64,000 nucleotides of DNA from Oxytricha trifallax (lineage: Eukaryota > Ciliophora > Spirotrichea > Sporadotrichida > Oxytrichidae), in contig ARYC01000108.1 of the NCBI GenBank assembly GCA_000711775.1, positions 159,334 to 223,333 of the forward strand. Direction: 5' to 3'. The notes under the pieces are model-generated. The model saw only the letters and a list, made by a program, of their open reading frames with translations. It searched no databases and was not told where the DNA came from. Positions within the stretch are counted from its first letter, which is position 1; every line of letters begins with the position of its first letter. Shown here in pieces: positions 26,052 through 38,594 of the stretch. The translations under genes were made by a program, and so were the position numbers.

Positions 26052-26547
26052 GGGGGGGGGGGAAATTTCCTGCACTCGAGGAAGTTTCCTGCACTTTTTT
26101 TTATTATTATGTAAAATTTAATTAATTTTACATAAATTATTAAATTTAACATTTTTCTAACTCATTAATATTATGAGGATATTTAAACATCATTTAGGTA
26201 ATTATATATAATAAAGTAAAACATCATAGGAATGAAAATAACATGATAAATTGTATTATAATTCCAATAACAATTGGATACAATGCTTGTTATTACAATT
26301 AAAATATAGGGGATAATATAAACAACAAATATGAGATGAAATATTCCAGATCTTGGAATCTGTAGAGAGATATTGAATAATTGATTAATAAAAAAAGTAT
26401 AACTATGACAATAAAATTAAATCAGAAGTTGGTAGATTCATGTTATAAAGATTAATTGAATTTAAAAAAAAAATTTTTTAAAAAAGTGCAGGAAACTTCC
26501 CTGAAAATTTTTTTTTATCATAAACCAGTGCAGGAAACTTTCCCCCC
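26052..26547. repeat. Element with poly-G termini and CCTGCACT inverted repeats
   Basis: The left end is an 11-G run, then AAATTTCCTGCACT and GGAAGTTTCCTGCACT. The right end carries AGTGCAGGAAACTTCC and AGTGCAGGAAACTTT, then CCCCCC. Thus two inverted copies of the motif bound an AT-rich interior of about 380 bp that is not itself palindromic. It looks like a small non-autonomous element; no gene. Confidence 0.6.
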
Positions 26548-26759
26548 GAATAGTTAATATGGAAATCAAGTTTTATGATAAAATCTCAAATTAAATAAAA
26601 GAAACCAACTTAATAAGTGAAAGAAAAAATTAAACACTTGACTGATGATATTTTGATTAAGCAAGCAAACATTTCATTTGTGATTTCATCACAATTCCAA
26701 AATTTATATAATTCTAAAATTTATATTTAAAAATATTTAATGTAGACTTAATTTCTTTA

Positions 26760-26836
26760 CTAACCCCAATAAGACCCTAACTATACCCTACAAATCAAAG
26801 CACTTATAAACCTCACTAAGGAGTTTTTGGGGTTTT
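26760..26836 (+). mobile_element. TBE terminal inverted repeat (body to the left)
   Basis: The sequence CCCCAATAAGACCC, then ACCCTACAAATCAAAGCACT, then TATAAACCTCACTAAGG ends GGGGTTTT followed by AAT. It is nearly identical to the TBE ends at 13,202 and 62,798. The region to the left has no recognisable TBE gene, so the body is deleted or decayed. Confidence 0.75.
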
Positions 26837-26842
26837 AATAGA

Positions 26843-27195
26843 GGGGGCCTTCGATGCAATTCTGTTTGAGAATTTCCTCCATCGCACCTTGCATCAGCTG
26901 CGTTAGACAATGATCTCGTCCAAAAGAAGATAGTTCTGCTCTTGGTCAACACAGCCAATCTTAAGTATTCAGAAGTGCAGGAGACTGATAGGAAATTCAA
27001 GGTATCTTTCCTTTTCAATGTAGAGTATTCATCCTCGCTTAACTCAAAGGGTAATTGTTCTCCTACATCAAGAGGCACCTCCTTTAGGACTATCGCAGAT
27101 TCTAAAGGTCGTGATCAAGACAGATGCCAACAATTCTGAGATTCAGCGTGAAGCAGTGGTGCAGTACTATCAAGCATGGATTTGTTTGAAGTTGA
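26843..27195 (+). pseudogene. Coding-like segment, unknown protein, frames shift
   Basis: This is a GC-richer block directly beyond the TBE end. Different plus frames carry protein-like sequence in succession: EGAFDAILFENFLH at 26,843-26,885, then LVQKKIVLLLVNTANLKYSE and KFKVSFLFNVEYSSS to about 27,040, then SQILKVVIKTDANNSEIQRE and AVVQYYQAW to about 27,190. No single frame spans it. It may be MDS material with tiny eliminated segments, or a gene with frameshift decay. I do not recognise the family. Confidence 0.4.
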
Positions 27196-27329
27196 TATGA
27201 ATTTTGAAAGACGATAAGTTGAAATGCAGAAGCTATAAAAGACACCAATATATTAAGAAACAATAGTTTAATCGTTAATTGCTGATTAAAAGGCCCTTAT
27301 TAATTATCACATTCTTAAGTCTTAATTTT

Positions 27330-27560
27330 AATTTTAATCTAATCAAACATCAAAATCCAAAATCTTTTCTCATTTTCGATCATTAAAATGATCGTTTTTG
27401 CTTCTACTCCACTAAAGCTGCTCAATTTGGTGCTCAAACAGTCGATTAGGACTTGAAAGTTGATGGCCTGGGGGTTTAAAACATAGAGAATACGATCGGA
27501 CTCATAGTTTAGCCAAACACTTATCAAACAACGAGTTCTTGACAAAATCTTGCATCTTTA
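27330..27560 (-). pseudogene. Coding-like segment, unknown protein
   Basis: The minus strand reads through about 70 codons including YESDRILYVLNPQAINFQVL, IDCLSTKLSSFSG and EKRFWILMFD. With TAA/TAG as glutamine the frame runs on leftwards into K/Q-rich sequence. It lies only about 140 bp from the plus-strand segment at 26,843-27,195, in opposite orientation. Opposite-strand pieces side by side are typical of scrambled germline genes, but a link between the two is not shown. Confidence 0.4.
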
Positions 27561-28380
27561 CTTAAAATCAATGGAAATTGATCATATGTTTCTATGAATG
27601 CCAATCATTTAAAAGTAGAACAGTAAAAATACTACAGATTATAAAGATAAGAATCAATTTTTTTATATAGTTATTTATTCTCTTTAAGCCTTAAAATTAT
27701 TTGGATTTATCTTCAATCTATTAACGTGTGCTATAAGGTTTCGATTAAGATGGAAAAGTAAAGTGAATTAAATTGGTCATAATAAATTATAATTTTTATT
27801 AATTTTACTAATTTCCTATATTTTTCTATTTTAAAAATAATTATTGAACCTTGATTTTTTTTAAAAAAATTTTTGCTTTAATACAAAAATGATTTGATGA
27901 ATGAAATATTAAGTTTCTCAAAATTATTAATCAAATTTATCATTAATAACCAATCATAACTTCAATAACAATTTTTATAACTTAAACATTTACAATTATA
28001 GTTATTATACCCCTCTAAACTTATAAGCTTAGGATGTGCAAATAAGATACGACCGAAAATATTTTTTTGATTTAAAAATCAGAATTATTATACCTCGTAA
28101 TATATCAATGATACCCTCAATTAAAAAATTTACCATAAAAAGCAATTAAATATTTTACTTTGAGAGATCTTAAGGTTTTGGTTTGAATAGAAATCAACAA
28201 GGGATTGTGTAATAAGATTCAACTAATTATAAATAAAATATTGATTTTCTTATGTAAACCATTAAAAAAATAAATTAATAATTTTTCATTTTCATAATGC
28301 TATGGCCACTAATTTTATGAGATCTGGACGTAACCAGTGAGATAATCGCCGTCATCTGGCAGCTTTGGACGTAAAAAAAT
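27561..28380. other. AT-rich noncoding DNA
   Basis: No gene. A short GC-richer patch at 28,318-28,372 (CGCCGTCATCTGGCAGC) is weakly similar to one at 7,400. Confidence 0.5.
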
Positions 28381-28446
28381 GACCCTACCAACACCCTACA
28401 AATTTAATCAATTATTTATATGTCTCATTAATGGGTTAGGGTTTTT
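28381..28446 (+). mobile_element. Diverged TBE-like terminus
   Basis: AACACCCTACAAATTTAATC, then CTCATTAATGGGTTAGGGTT parallels the TBE end pattern CCCTACAAATCAAAG, then CTCACTAAGG, then GGGGTTTT seen at 26,836. The match is partial. Confidence 0.45.
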
Positions 28447-28780
28447 ATAAACTTCTATAAATTTTAATTTTAAGTTTTTTTATATATTTTTTGTGAGAGA
28501 TTTAATTGATATGTCTATTAAATTTTAATCTCAAAAATTCATGCGGAATAATAAAGAAGTAAACAAAAGTTTTTTCTAAATCAACTTTAAGCAAAATAAG
28601 AGATAATTATGTAAAAAAATTCAGATAATTGCGACAGTAATCTTGGATTGTTTGGAATATTTTATTAAATTTGATATTAAACACGAGAAATTACTGATTT
28701 TTAAACTATAATCCTTGCCGTAAATCTTAGAAACTTTAATAAAGTATAATATTAAAATATCAGAAATTTAATCCAACAAT

Positions 28781-28799
28781 TTAAGGGGTTTTGGGGTTT
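28781..28799 (+). mobile_element. C4A4-type TBE end, body probably to the left
   Basis: AAGGGGTTTTGGGGTTT is followed by AAT, matching the outermost bases of the TBE at 62,798 in reverse complement. The internal part of the usual terminal repeat is not recognisable, so this is either a strongly decayed element or a chance or independent telomere-like tract. Confidence 0.5.
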
Positions 28800-28802
28800 A
28801 AT

Positions 28803-30859
28803 TCGAAATAAGGTTTTTAAGACAAACATCGATAAACTAGGTCTATAAATTAATTATTAATATATAAATTTATATTTACCATTGAGTCATGGACTGATTC
28901 CGTTGTAATCGTAAAACAGTGTTAGAATAAATAGTATTCCATTTATTAATTATTATTACTAAATTATAGAATTAAAAATAATAATTTACTAATTAAAAAT
29001 AGGAAATTGTTTATTACTTTAAAAGGCAATAAAACAAATAAAATTTTATTTGAATAGGATATATAAATATAAACTGCATAAATTATAAAAAAAATTAAAA
29101 TATAAATAAATAATAAATTTAAGTTTAAGGAAGCGATATTTTTAATAGAAACGCTATTCAAGGACTACATATATAAAAAATAACAAATTAATGATAAATA
29201 AAATCATATTGCAAAGTGCTAGCATTTACTACATTTAAATCTCATTATTATTAAAACACATTTGAAATGGAAATTTTAGAGAAATGCAATATAATTTTCA
29301 AATTTGTTAATTATATCTGCCTCTAATCAGAAATACTGAAAATTCGAATTTGATTTAAAAATAATAAAGACCAAAATCAAATAATTAGACAATTATATAT
29401 AATGTTGCAGAGTGTGAAAATTGTGCAAAAAAAATAATAATATGAAGTAGAGGGCAGGTTGTGTGTAAGTATATACGAATAATATTTATTAAATATAAAT
29501 ATATTTAAAAATGTCATTTATATTTTTAATTAATAATTCAAATCCAAGTTCAAAAGATTCTTAAGTTCTAAAATTTGGATTTTCTGATGCCATACCTCCG
29601 GAGAGTAGTCAATGATTAATGTATTTTGTTATATTAATTAATGGACTCGCATATAAAAATTAATTTATAAATATAGATCATAATAAATTAATTAAATAAT
29701 ATAGGATATCTAGATTCAATTAAATATTATATATAATCATGTAGCACTATATGAATCTATAATTTTACTTAGATTAATCTTAATAGTTTATTAATTCTAA
29801 TTGTAGGGATAGACAAATTGATTATTTTTAATTTAAATAAATATTTGTTTCCTAAGAGATACGAATAAATTATAAGATTGAATTGTAGAGTAAATTAATA
29901 AAAACATTTTTTATATAATTTAAAGCATCAATTAAATAGAGTTAAGTAATTTGATTCGGCTTTCTCGATTTAAGAGTTTTGAAATTAATAATTCCTATTA
30001 TATCATAAAATAATAAGAAGGAAATTAAAATATGGTCTTATACAATAATGAAAAGAACTTATTGTTGTAATAAAATGAAAATTTCATCTTATTAGAAAAA
30101 ATTTCAATAATTATGAAAGAGTCATTTAAAAAAAAGTGGTTTAAGGATTTTTATATCAAAATTTGGATATCCATTATATTTTAATAATAAAAAATATAAT
30201 TATTTCAATTTACAATAAATTATTTACAATATTTTATAATTTAGATAATTTTTGATTTTTATAATATATACAAACAATCATATTTATATATTGAAAATCA
30301 TGAATTATATCTTAATTTAATTTTATTAATTGTAATTATAAACTAAAATAATATTATATTATATTAGCAGTTTAAAATATATAAATTCAATTAGTGATGT
30401 AAATGTAAGTAATTCTTTTCATCTTAGAACAATCTAAATTTTTTATTTTTAAATTAATATTTATTACTTATTTCTTTGTTTCCAGCAATTTTCCTGATGT
30501 AATTGTAAAGTTTATTGTATTATTTTCAATTTACCAACCATTAAATTTATTGAAAATAATTAAGTTTTAAAATTAACGTTAAATCTTTAATAAACTCCAC
30601 ACTTGCATTCTTTTTTAATAAGCTAAATCAGAAATTTGATGGCATAAATTCAATTAAATTTAATTAATTTCTTAATTTCCAAATAAAAATGATTTCTAAA
30701 ATTATTAAGTTAAAAAAAAAGTTAGTCTATAAAAGGTTTTAGAGCAATATGCTATCTGTAGTTAAAAAGAATCAAAGATTTTTAATTCAAATAATTAATT
30801 TATTTTTATTTTATTTTAGAATTTATTTTAATTAAATATTTATATTAGTTTTGCAGCAA
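28803..30859. other. AT-rich noncoding DNA
   Basis: Nothing recognisable. Confidence 0.6.
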
Positions 30860-31045
30860 ATGAATAATCTCCAATTAAATTTTAACATACCACAGTTTTA
30901 TACAAAAACCAAATTAACAATCTTATTAATGACTTAGACCTATATTTTAATGCATGATATGGCATTTGTGAATTAAAAACTTTAAAAAAATCAAAATCAC
31001 TTTATTCATCCTAAAAACCAATATGTCTCTTATTAACAAAGCCCA
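30860..31045 (+). repeat. Dispersed repeat family G, degenerate copy 2
   Basis: AATAATCTCCAATTAAATTT, then TAACATACCACAGTTTTA aligns with AGTAATCTCAAATTAAATTT and TAACATAACACTGTTTAA at 18,128. The downstream part is AT-eroded. Confidence 0.45.
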
Positions 31046-34040
31046 CAGATAGGTCAAAATTTCAATCAATTTTAATTGAATTTATTTATATATTGATTTA
31101 TATTAATAATAATCGAGCAATTATATATTATTTTTAACATGTACAATGTTTGAAAATAAATAAATTATTAAGATAAAAATAATAAACTAATAAATTATTA
31201 TCTATAAAATTTAATAATAAATTTATTAAAACAATTTGTAATTAACTATTTATTAAAATGTTAGTTATAATATAATATTTTTCATTTATTGTAATTATAT
31301 TTTTATTTTTAAATGAAAACCATTTCCTTGAAGGAAATTATTTCATTTAGATAAATAAATTATATAATTTTAATTATTTATTAATTTTAAAATGCAATGA
31401 GGCGTTTTTTTGTTAATATTATATAATTCCTCAATATGTAAAGAATATAGAGATTTTTTTTCAAATTTTTACCATCAGTATTTTTGAAAATATTTGAGTA
31501 ATTATCAGCACTTAAATAAATAAAAATAATACTCATTAGAGAAACTTTGGAATTAAAATAAAAATATGTTCAATAAATAATTTAATAATAAAATAATAGA
31601 TTAAAATATATAATTAATTAATCGAGAATGTTTATATTACTATTCAAGTTAATTGGAAATTTCTTTTTATTTCAATTAATTTCTTTGATGTCGTCAATCA
31701 ATTATTTTACAATATATCTTTTTTATGATAAACATTGATTTATTTAATAATAATAATTATCAGTCCCAAAATTAATTATGATTAAATGTTTCAATAGATT
31801 ATTATATAGTTATTTTAAGAAAGCTTTTATAATAATAATACTCATATAAAAATTAAATTAAAAATTAAAATTATTAAATTTTAAATGAAAACTGTTTTCC
31901 TAATATCTGAATATATTTTATTAAATAATAATTAATTAGTAAAACAAAAAAATGATTAAATTAATATTCATGAATAAAATAAGAATATCTAGGCAAAATT
32001 AACTAAACAGCTCAATTAAGTTCAAGCTAGCTACATTTATCAAAATATTTATTATTAAAAATTTATGTAGATCATGTCTAATTTAATTCTTTCACTAGTT
32101 TTATAAATATTTATTTATTTACCTATTTATAAATTTTAATATTAATAATTTTTATTTAAAAAAATTAAAAATCACTGTTATTATAATATATTAAAAGTTA
32201 AAATTAAATTTATCTTTAATTTTTATTTACTAATAAAATACAATTATTATTTTATCTCTTTTTAAAATTTAATAAAATAATTATAGAATAAAATTAAAAA
32301 TATGAGTATTATTTATTATTTTATACAATATTAGAGTAATTGTAAACAATCTTATATAAAGAATCTCTATTTATTTTTTTAATATTTTAACTTAATGTTG
32401 CAAATTATATTTATTAATTTTAAGTAATTCATTAGGTGGTAGGTTTAATTATTATATATTAAAAAATTTAAAATTTACTTATAATTTTTTAATTAGGAAA
32501 TTTTGCAAAATCTAGGCTCTTTTTGGATATTTGCTCGGCAATTTTGTTCCTTGTCAATAAATTTTCCATTTAAACTTCAATTTATTCTATCAAATTTATC
32601 TTAAAGAAATGATTAACAGAGTATAAATCTGCTTGCAAATTTAATTATTTTTATGTTAAGAGTTTTTAAATTAATTATCCTTGATTATATTTAATTTCAT
32701 CTTCTCTGGCAGTTGTAATTTCTTAATCATTATTCCAAATATTCAAGAATTATAATTTTAACTAATCTCTTGTTATATTCTCCTTTTAAAATATCTTCAA
32801 ATACTTAAGTAATTTACTTAAATTTATCAAAGTTTTCAATCTTAAAAGCAATTATATTTCGAATTGCATAAACTTCTTTTGCTTTTTACTTTAAATTTTA
32901 ATCACTACAATGAAAAAGAGTAAATTATTTATTAGTTAGAACTCTTTTAAATATTTAAACTTAATTTTAATTTAAACAATATCATTTAACTTATTAAGTG
33001 TCGAATTTATTAATTTCGGTATATTTTTTATAGAGATTATGATGCTCAATAAAATAATTTCTCTATAATTTAATTTTTTATGGCTCAAAAAATTTAAATG
33101 GAAACAGGAACTAAATGCTGGATTATCTCTTTGAAAGATGGCGTTAAGATCGTGAGTAGAGAGACAATAACTTTATAGAAGCTGACAACGCTGGTTTATA
33201 TTAAAGAATATTTATATTTAAATAAAGCTAAATTTCAGAATGACATTTATTTATTATTATTAATTAGTTTATTATTAAATAATTATGTATAAAATTAAAT
33301 CATTCATCATCAAGATATTATTTTAATACATATTTTAAAATTAATTTATTTAATTGGTCCCCTAAGATAAATTCTATTAAAAATAATAATAATAAGATTT
33401 AAAATTATTATTAAATAATCATAGTTAATAATTTAAATAAAATAAGATTTATTTATTTTCAGTACTTTTTCTTATTAAATAAAGCAAAATTATGATTTCA
33501 ATGTAAATTACTGAACTAAATTAATAAGAGATCCTGAATTAGTATTTTCTTAAAAAAAATTATGATAAAAACCAATTTAAATGTATAAAATATAATTATC
33601 ATAAAATATTAATGATATATTAATAATTATATTCAAAAATAAATTTAATTATCTTGCTTTAACTTAAGGTATATATATTAGAGAAATAATAATTTTAATT
33701 TTTTAAAGTAATAAAATAAAAACCTTAAAAAATATTAAGCAAAAGTCTTGATGATAAAATCTGAATTAAGATAACCATCGATTTAAAGTCCGAATAAAGT
33801 TGAAAATTTAAGCAAGCTTTATTTGATTTAGAAGCTGAATAAAGGGATCGTTCGAGAACCCATAATAGAATATTAGATTTACTTAATTCTATAATAAGCA
33901 TATTTTAGAAGTATTTAAAGTAGAAAAATCGATAAATTTATTTTAGATGCATCATCATTCCTGAACTTGCCCTTAAAAATAGATGATAAGTTATTTTAAT
34001 TAAATAAAAATTAAAGTAAAATAATTAACTTTGAATTATT
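31046..34040. other. AT-rich noncoding DNA
   Basis: Nothing recognisable apart from a small GC-richer patch at about 33,100-33,200. Confidence 0.6.
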
Positions 34041-34854
34041 ATAAAGAGCATATATTGAAATAAGAGAGGTATTTAATTTAAAATGCAAATTAATGAAGAA
34101 ATATACTAATCTTTTCTTGAAATTCTTGTCTTAATGTCTTCTTGATTCTCCTCATCTTCATGATCTTCAACTTTTCTTGTAGTTGTTCAAAGTACTAAAA
34201 ACACTCGCGTTATGATCCTGATCTTTGAGTCGTCAAAACCTCCAGCTCTACTGGTGCTACAGCTGCAACCTCAGCCACTTCTTTCTTTAAGAGCATCATA
34301 TTCAGATTCTTTCAGGAGGAGGAGACTCCATTATGTTTAGCCAAAATTTTAAAAATTAGAGATATTTAATAAATTAAATCAGTCTGATTAAAACTTTTTA
34401 AGTTTTAATGCTTAACTATATTTGATTAAACTGATAGCTTTAATTTATAGAGAGATTTTAATAGAGATGTCTTAAATAATTTTAGGCTTAAATTTATTAA
34501 TTAAAGCTCAGACTGATTTAATTTATTAAATATCTCTAATTTTTAAAATTTTGACTAAACATAATGGAGTCTCCTCCTCCTGAAAGAATCTGAATATGAT
34601 GCTCTTAAAGAAAGAAGTGGCTGAGGTTGCAGCTATAGCACCAGTAGAGCTGGGGTTTTTGACGACTCAAAGATCAGGATCATAACGCGAATGTTTTTAG
34701 TACTTTGAACAACTACAAGAAAAGTTGAAGATCATGAAAATGAGGAAAATCAAGAAGACATTAAGACAAGAATTTCAAGAAAAGATTAGTATATTTCTTC
34801 ATTAATTTGCATTTTAAATTAAATACCTCTCTTATTTCAATATATGCTCTTTAT
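34041..34854. repeat. Palindrome E carrying a duplicated coding-like fragment
   Basis: An inverted repeat of about 814 bp. The left arm begins ATAAAGAGCATATATTGAAA and the right arm ends with the reverse complement; arms are about 320 nt and nearly identical. The arms are GC-richer than other fold-backs here. Read outward they give protein-like pieces, for example ESEYDALKERSG and TTRKVEDHENEENQEDIKT, interrupted by TGA and frame changes. It looks like a head-to-head duplication of a gene fragment rather than a MITE. Confidence 0.7.
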
Positions 34855-35084
34855 TAACATTTTAAAGAAATTAATTAAATAAAATAATTGATTAATGTTT
34901 ATTTGAGGAAAATTAATAATAATTGTGTGAGCTAAAGTAGACTTATCTGGGGCACAAATCTATTTAATTAAAATAATTATGTACTTATAATTAAAATTGA
35001 TTATTATAATCATTTTTTTCATTAAAAATTCAAAATATATTTTTATTTTTTTTAAATTTTTTATATATGTATACAATGATTCAA
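34855..35084. other. AT-rich noncoding DNA
   Basis: Nothing recognisable. Confidence 0.6.
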
Positions 35085-35506
35085 TTATTGTAGGAATACA
35101 TTTGAAATTAGAAAATTAATTATAATTAAATAAATAATTAATTAAAATAGTGGCAGTTAAGGTTGGCCAATTTGAACGATCTTGGGCTCATTCGTTAGAG
35201 AATTTAAAATTAGCTGGACTTTGTTATTGGTGGGACTATTTTATCGCATCCCTGGAACGAGATAACTCAACTTTAATGTGAGGGTATAATTTAATGAATT
35301 TAGATGAGTTTAATTAAAGGCAAGTTATCTCGTTCCCTAGATGTGATAAAATAGTCCCGCCAATAACAAAGTCCAGCTAATTTTAAATTCTCTAACGAAT
35401 GAGCCCAAGATCGTTCAAATTGGCCAACTTTAACTGCCACTATTTTAATTAATAATTTATTTAATTAAAATTAATTTTCTAATTTCAAATGTATTCCTAC
35501 AATAGT
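35085..35506. repeat. Fold-back element, family A copy 3
   Basis: The ends are ATTATTGTAGGAATACATTTGA and TCAAATGTATTCCTACAATA. The arms carry TTGGCCAATTTGAACGATCT, AGCTGGACTT and TTATCGCATCCCTGGAACGA, the same variant as copy 1. Loop near 35,270-35,320. Confidence 0.85.
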
Positions 35507-36670
35507 TAATTATATATTTAGGAATCACTCCATTTATGTTTAAAATTCTTTCTAATATATATTTATAATGATTCTATATTTATAATAATTATAGACAATT
35601 ATTAGGTCACTGTATTCCTGTTATCTTTTTTTTTGAAGCTAAGCAATAAATTTAGAAATAGATCATTCGGCTAAACACTAGCATAATCTTTAGCAATATC
35701 AGATAATTATTTACTTTTTATCGTTCTAGGTATTATTTTACGAAAGTTCCTTAATATGATATTCGATAGAATCTATGATACGTGTTTCTCTGTTTACTAT
35801 GATTGGCTATAATATCTTGGGTATAAAGCTTGAAGTGATTGGTTAAGCTTAGTGTAAGATGGGAAAACAAATTCGTTTCTTTATTTAAACATGCTATCAA
35901 AAACATCTTTTTAAGCTAATGTGAGGCTACAAACAATTATACCAAAATAGATCCTTATGTATTTTTAATATAGAAAAAAGATATTTTATATTAAATATTG
36001 CATTTATGAAATATATTAATTAAAATATCTATTTATCATTAAAAAACAACATTTATTTCAAGAAATTAACTTAAAAATTGAAAGTATAAAAAAATATAAT
36101 AGATATAAATGGTCTATGTTTCCATAAATAACCCACATATTGGTCTTCATAAATTATAATCATTAATTAAATGAGATATTTTTTTAATTTGTATAGTCAA
36201 AAATTTAATAATAAATTTAGATTTGTTAATTTATTATTATATTTATTTAATAATCGTTTTAGAAAATTATTTATATATATGGCAAGCATAAATTAAATAA
36301 ATATGAGTAAATAAAGTATATTTACTGTAAAACCTATTTATATAGCAATTAATGCTTAATTATTTTAAATTTAAAGATGCTATAATGTAAATGAATTTCT
36401 AAATATATTATTTATTGATCAAAATATATACTAAAATTAATAAAAATGGGATCTTTAAGAGAATCGTCACACGCACAATTTTTCTTTTAAATATATTTGT
36501 TATTTATTTTAAGATCTAACGAATTTAAATATATTTGTTGTAATTTATTGCCTTATATTAATAATACTTATGCATTTATCAATTTATAATTAAGTTTTTA
36601 TTAAGTTAATAATATAGAAATTAAAGTGAGGATTTCATTTTTTTATTATAACTTTATACCTTCATTTTTG
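35507..36670. other. AT-rich noncoding DNA
   Basis: No gene seen, although 35,640-35,930 is slightly less AT-rich. Confidence 0.5.
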
Positions 36671-37099
36671 TTATTTTAGGTAAACATTTGAAGCGTGAAA
36701 TTAATCTTAATTTAATTAAATATAAATCAAAATCGTGGCAGTTAAAGTTGGCTTGGCCAATTTGAACAATCTTAGTTCAATCGATAGGGAATTTAAAATT
36801 AGCTGGACTTCATTTTTTCGGTACGCTTTTATCTCATCCCGGAGCAATATAACTCGACTCTATTGTGAGGAAACGATTTATCGAATTTAAAAGGATTAAT
36901 TTAAGTCGAGTAATCTCGGTACATCAATGAAATAAAATAGTTACTGTCTATATATAAAGTCCTAGCTAATTTTGAATTCTCAATCTAATTAGTCAAAGAT
37001 AGATTAAAATGGAAAAATTAATTCCACGAATTTATTTTGAATTTATACTTCATTTGAATATAAATATTTTTCCATATTCAAATATATTTCTACAATATT
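36671..37099. repeat. Fold-back element, family A copy 4 (decayed)
   Basis: The core GTGGCAGTTAAAGTTGGC, TTGGCCAATTTGAACAATCT and AGCTGGACTT is present on the left. The right arm is eroded but ends TATTTCTACAATATT. It is more diverged between arms than copies 1, 3 and 6. Confidence 0.75.
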
Positions 37100-38594
37100 A
37101 ATTCAATAAATATTACAAAATATTATATTTCCAAAAAATATTGCTAAAATTATTAATAATATTAGGGTATATGAACTTTAACAACCTCTTATATTTTTAT
37201 TTTAAAGTAGGTTTAATTATATAATTATTAAATAATCTAACACCTTTAAAAGTAATTCATACAAAAAATAAGAATATAATTTCAAACATAAATTAAAAAG
37301 TATTAAGTACATATTTCTCAAATGATAGTTTATAAGATTTTCTAGAGTGAAACAGATAAAAGATTTTTAAATTAAATTAAACTATAATAAAGATAGAAAA
37401 TATTAATCTAAATCTTTAAGAAGTAAATCTCATATTTATAAAAGCATTAAAATATTGTTTAATACTTCAGAATTATAATTTGAAATTTTTTCCCTGATAT
37501 AAAGAATATTTATTATTGAGAATATTTTGACTTAAATTTTGAAATCAAGCAATCAATTTGAACTGTTAAGAGAAATATTAAATTAATTAGATTTTCATTG
37601 AGTTAGGAATATATTATTAGTCTTGAATGGTTTAGTATAAATTAATTTATTTATTTATCTATATTCCAAACTCCTCCACTATTTTAATCATATCGAATTT
37701 ATATAGAATTTTGTATATTATAGCTATTTATTTCTCTGTATTCTTCTCATTTTTGGGATTAAATATATTAGAATCAAACTTTTTTAATTATAATATATTT
37801 AAATTAATTTTAATTAAAATTTCTTAGAATTATATTTATGCTGTTTTTTTCCTATATAAATAATTGTTAAAACTCTATAACTGTACATCTAAAAAAGATT
37901 AATTTATAAAATAGCCAAATTATATAATAAATATTGAAATACTGTAAATCTTAATTTTAAATTATTATATTATATAAATTATTTATTTGAATACCTAACA
38001 ATATCAAAATATAATACAAGAGAAAAAGGTGTATTCAATAATTTAGAATTTGTTAAGGTATTTATCATTATTATAATAAAAATATGTCTAAAATTAGTTT
38101 AAATAGGAAATGAATCAGTAATAATATTAATACATTTGACAATAAATTTATATTCTGTTATAGATCTTACAAATCTCCCATTCTAAAAAATCTAATTTTT
38201 TAAAAAAAATTATTTAAAATTATGATTAAATATATGTAAATTTTAAAGTGATACTTAAGAATCAGCATGCAATAAATTTATTAATGGGAAATTTTACCAT
38301 TTCAATTCAAACTGAATTATAAATCTTATTTGTATGCTATAATATGATCTGAGGGGTTATTGCTTATATCTATATCTCTAAATGTTATTTAGAGTTTAGC
38401 TTTTTATTTTTGGTTATATTATGAAATCTTAGTAGTAAATAAAATAATAATAATAATAATAAATAATAATAATATGATCACATTGAGGTATCTGGGGACA
38501 CCCGATCTAAATAGCATAATAAGCTTGTAAGGGTCTAGCCCTTTTAATTAATTTATATGTTTGTGATATTAGTTAATTTAAACTTTAACAAAAT
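37100..38594. other. AT-rich noncoding DNA
   Basis: No gene. A short GC-richer flank at 38,480-38,545 lies beside the gene that ends at 38,595. Confidence 0.55.

Noticed and set aside
28781-28799. A true chromosome end (telomere)
   Set aside because: Only about two repeat units, inside continuous sequence and followed by AAT; a TBE-type end or chance fits better.
35640-35930. Possible gene in a slightly less AT-rich patch
   Set aside because: No frame longer than expected by chance in the strands I read.
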